A DNA stretch of 64,000 bases from Alishewanella jeotgali KCTC 22429 (GTDB lineage Bacteria > Pseudomonadota > Gammaproteobacteria > Enterobacterales > Alteromonadaceae). Within the stretch, counting starts at the first letter, position 1. Each line of letters opens with the position of its first letter. The stretch covers positions 124,001 to 188,000 of the forward strand of contig NZ_AHTH01000048.1 of assembly GCF_000245735.1 (NCBI RefSeq). The letters are read 5' to 3'. Positions 63,185 to 64,000 of the stretch are shown here, one piece after another. Below the pieces are notes generated by a model. It saw only the letters and a program-made list of their open reading frames with translations, made no database searches and had not been told where the DNA came from. The translations under genes were made by a program, and so were the position numbers.

Positions 63185-63940
63185 TTACACATTGAGCGGG
63201 TCCACATTAAGCGGGCACAGGTGATGAAATAACTGCTCAACGCGTTGTTTTAAATCCTGAATTTGCGCGGTCAAGGTTGCTGTATCGGTAATATCCAACA
63301 AGGGTTGCCACTGCATACCATTTAATAGCAGATGCATATGGCGATAACGTTGCAACGAATCTTTGTTTAAGCCAAAGGCTTCAAACAAGCCAGCGGTTTG
63401 TTCCAGATTGTGACTGCCACAGCAGAGCGCCCAGGGCGCGATTGACAGTTCCAGTGCTGAGCACTGATGATCGGGTAGTTCACCGGCGTCAATGGCCGCG
63501 CGCACTATGCCGCTTACCAGCGCGGACAGCGGCTTGCTATTATCCAGGATCAGCTGCCGGCGACTAGCAGAGGCGTTTTCCCAGACCACTTCGGTAAAGA
63601 CATATTGTTCCAGCCTGGCATGGCTGGGGTGATACTGGCGCGCCAAATCTTCTGCGACACAAAGTGCCAGGATTTTGTTGCGGTGTGGGATCGCCAGTGC
63701 CGCTATCTGTTCAAATAACCGCAGTTGGTTGCAACCGTTGCGGGCCACTAATGCCAGCAATAAATCTTCTTTCGAACTGAAATGCTGATACAGGGTGCCG
63801 GTCGCGTATTCACAGGCTTTCGCCAGTGGCGCCATCTGCAGTTGCAAAATACCATCGCGGGCAATCAACTCAGCGGCTTTATCCAAAAACAATTGTTCAC
63901 GGGCGGCGCGCTGGCGTTCTTTACGTTCGTTTACCGTCAT
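63185..63940 (-). CDS. TetR/AcrR family regulator of the second RND pump
   Basis: A 251-residue repressor-type protein. The N-terminal helix-turn-helix (about 20-65) reads LFLDKAAELIARDGILQLQMAPLAKACEYATGTLYQHFSSKEDLLLALVA; the rest is a ligand-binding helical domain of unknown specificity, with a tail of about 20 residues (LCPLNVDPLNV). The start at 63940 gives the family N-terminus; an in-frame TTG at 63988 would add 16 unlikely residues and run through the operator. It leads the adaptor-permease operon on the same strand. Confidence 0.9.
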   Translation of the reverse strand: MTVNERKERQRAAREQLFLDKAAELIARDGILQLQMAPLAKACEYATGTLYQHFSSKEDLLLALVARNGCNQLRLFEQIAALAIPHRNKILALCVAEDLARQYHPSHARLEQYVFTEVVWENASASRRQLILDNSKPLSALVSGIVRAAIDAGELPDHQCSALELSIAPWALCCGSHNLEQTAGLFEAFGLNKDSLQRYRHMHLLLNGMQWQPLLDITDTATLTAQIQDLKQRVEQLFHHLCPLNVDPLNV

Positions 63941-63961
63941 AGGATCTGTAGCTCTTATAAA

Positions 63962-63982
63962 CAGGTTCGAATTATGAACCTG
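63962..63982 (-). promoter_or_regulatory. probable TetR operator overlapping its promoter
   Basis: CAGGTTC (63962-63968) and GAACCTG (63976-63982) form a 7-bp inverted repeat with a 7-base A+T-rich centre, just upstream of the TetR start codon. It overlaps the -10 box CATAAT (63976-63971). Confidence 0.55.
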
Positions 63983-63999
63983 ATTCAAAAAATGAGCAA
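63971..63999 (-). promoter_or_regulatory. promoter of the tetR-adaptor-permease operon
   Basis: On the minus strand TTGCTC (63999-63994) and CATAAT (63976-63971, five of six) have 17-base spacing. The -35 match is only TTG. The -10 lies within the inverted repeat at 63962-63982. Confidence 0.45.
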
Positions 64000-64000
64000 G

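Overview
The window is a dense stretch of gammaproteobacterial chromosome, about 60 protein genes with short gaps and no rRNA, tRNA, insertion sequence, phage or CRISPR array that I can see. Gene orders (xseB-ispA-dxs next to pomAB and thiI; nrdR-rib-nusB-thiL-pgpA; mltD-gloB-yafS; yggS-proC-yggT-DUF4426-rdgB-hemW beside pilTU), the Na+-type flagellar stator, and families such as DUF2982, DUF342 and YggN point to the Alteromonadales/Chromatiaceae group (Rheinheimera, Alishewanella, Arsukibacterium or a close relative). This placement is an inference from gene content; no 16S is present.

Layout. 1-2.8 kb: tyrosine/homogentisate catabolism (hmgA-fahA-maiA). 3-4.5 kb: an orphan GAF protein, a small membrane protein and an unknown exported protein. 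4.5-12.3 kb: cell wall, detoxification and RNA genes (mltD, gloB, yafS-like, TraB/GumN, DUF2058, a DEAD-box helicase, a cold-shock protein) and SOS polymerase dinB with a LexA box. 12.5-19.7 kb: glyA, nrdR and the riboflavin/nusB/thiL/pgpA cluster, including a RibB fused to a zinc-less RibA-like domain (RibBX type). 19.8-22.8 kb: a 1003-residue propeller/Y_Y_Y sensor ending in a GGDEF-like domain that has lost its signature. 22.8-31.1 kb: isoprenoid genes (dxs, ispA), xseB, pomAB behind a FliA-type promoter, thiI, panE, a VanZ-like gene and yajQ. 31.1-33.2 kb: btuB under a cobalamin riboswitch. 33.2-35.5 kb: msrA, a frameshifted FAD oxidoreductase and an SDR. 35.6-39.8 kb: first RND pump. 40-43.8 kb: DUF2982, an unknown 111-residue protein, DUF342/FapA-like, YggN. 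43.8-48.8 kb: rimK with an M14-type deacylase, CorA, DUF885. 48.8-53 kb: hemW, rdgB, DUF4426, yggT, proC, yggS. 53-55.7 kb: pilT, pilU and a CBS-pair protein. 55.7-58.8 kb: a small lytic transglycosylase, DUF3422, rhtA. 58.9-64 kb: second RND pump with its TetR regulator and a probable operator at the window edge.

Most of the window is conserved housekeeping DNA. I did not find a clearly new multi-gene system. The best leads are the sensor with the degenerate GGDEF domain, the rimK/deacylase pair, the pilTU-CBS linkage, the btuB control region in which a promoter abuts the yajQ terminator, the zinc-less RibBX protein, the single-base frameshift in the oxidoreductase, and the regulatory sites (LexA box, FliA-type promoter, TetR operator).
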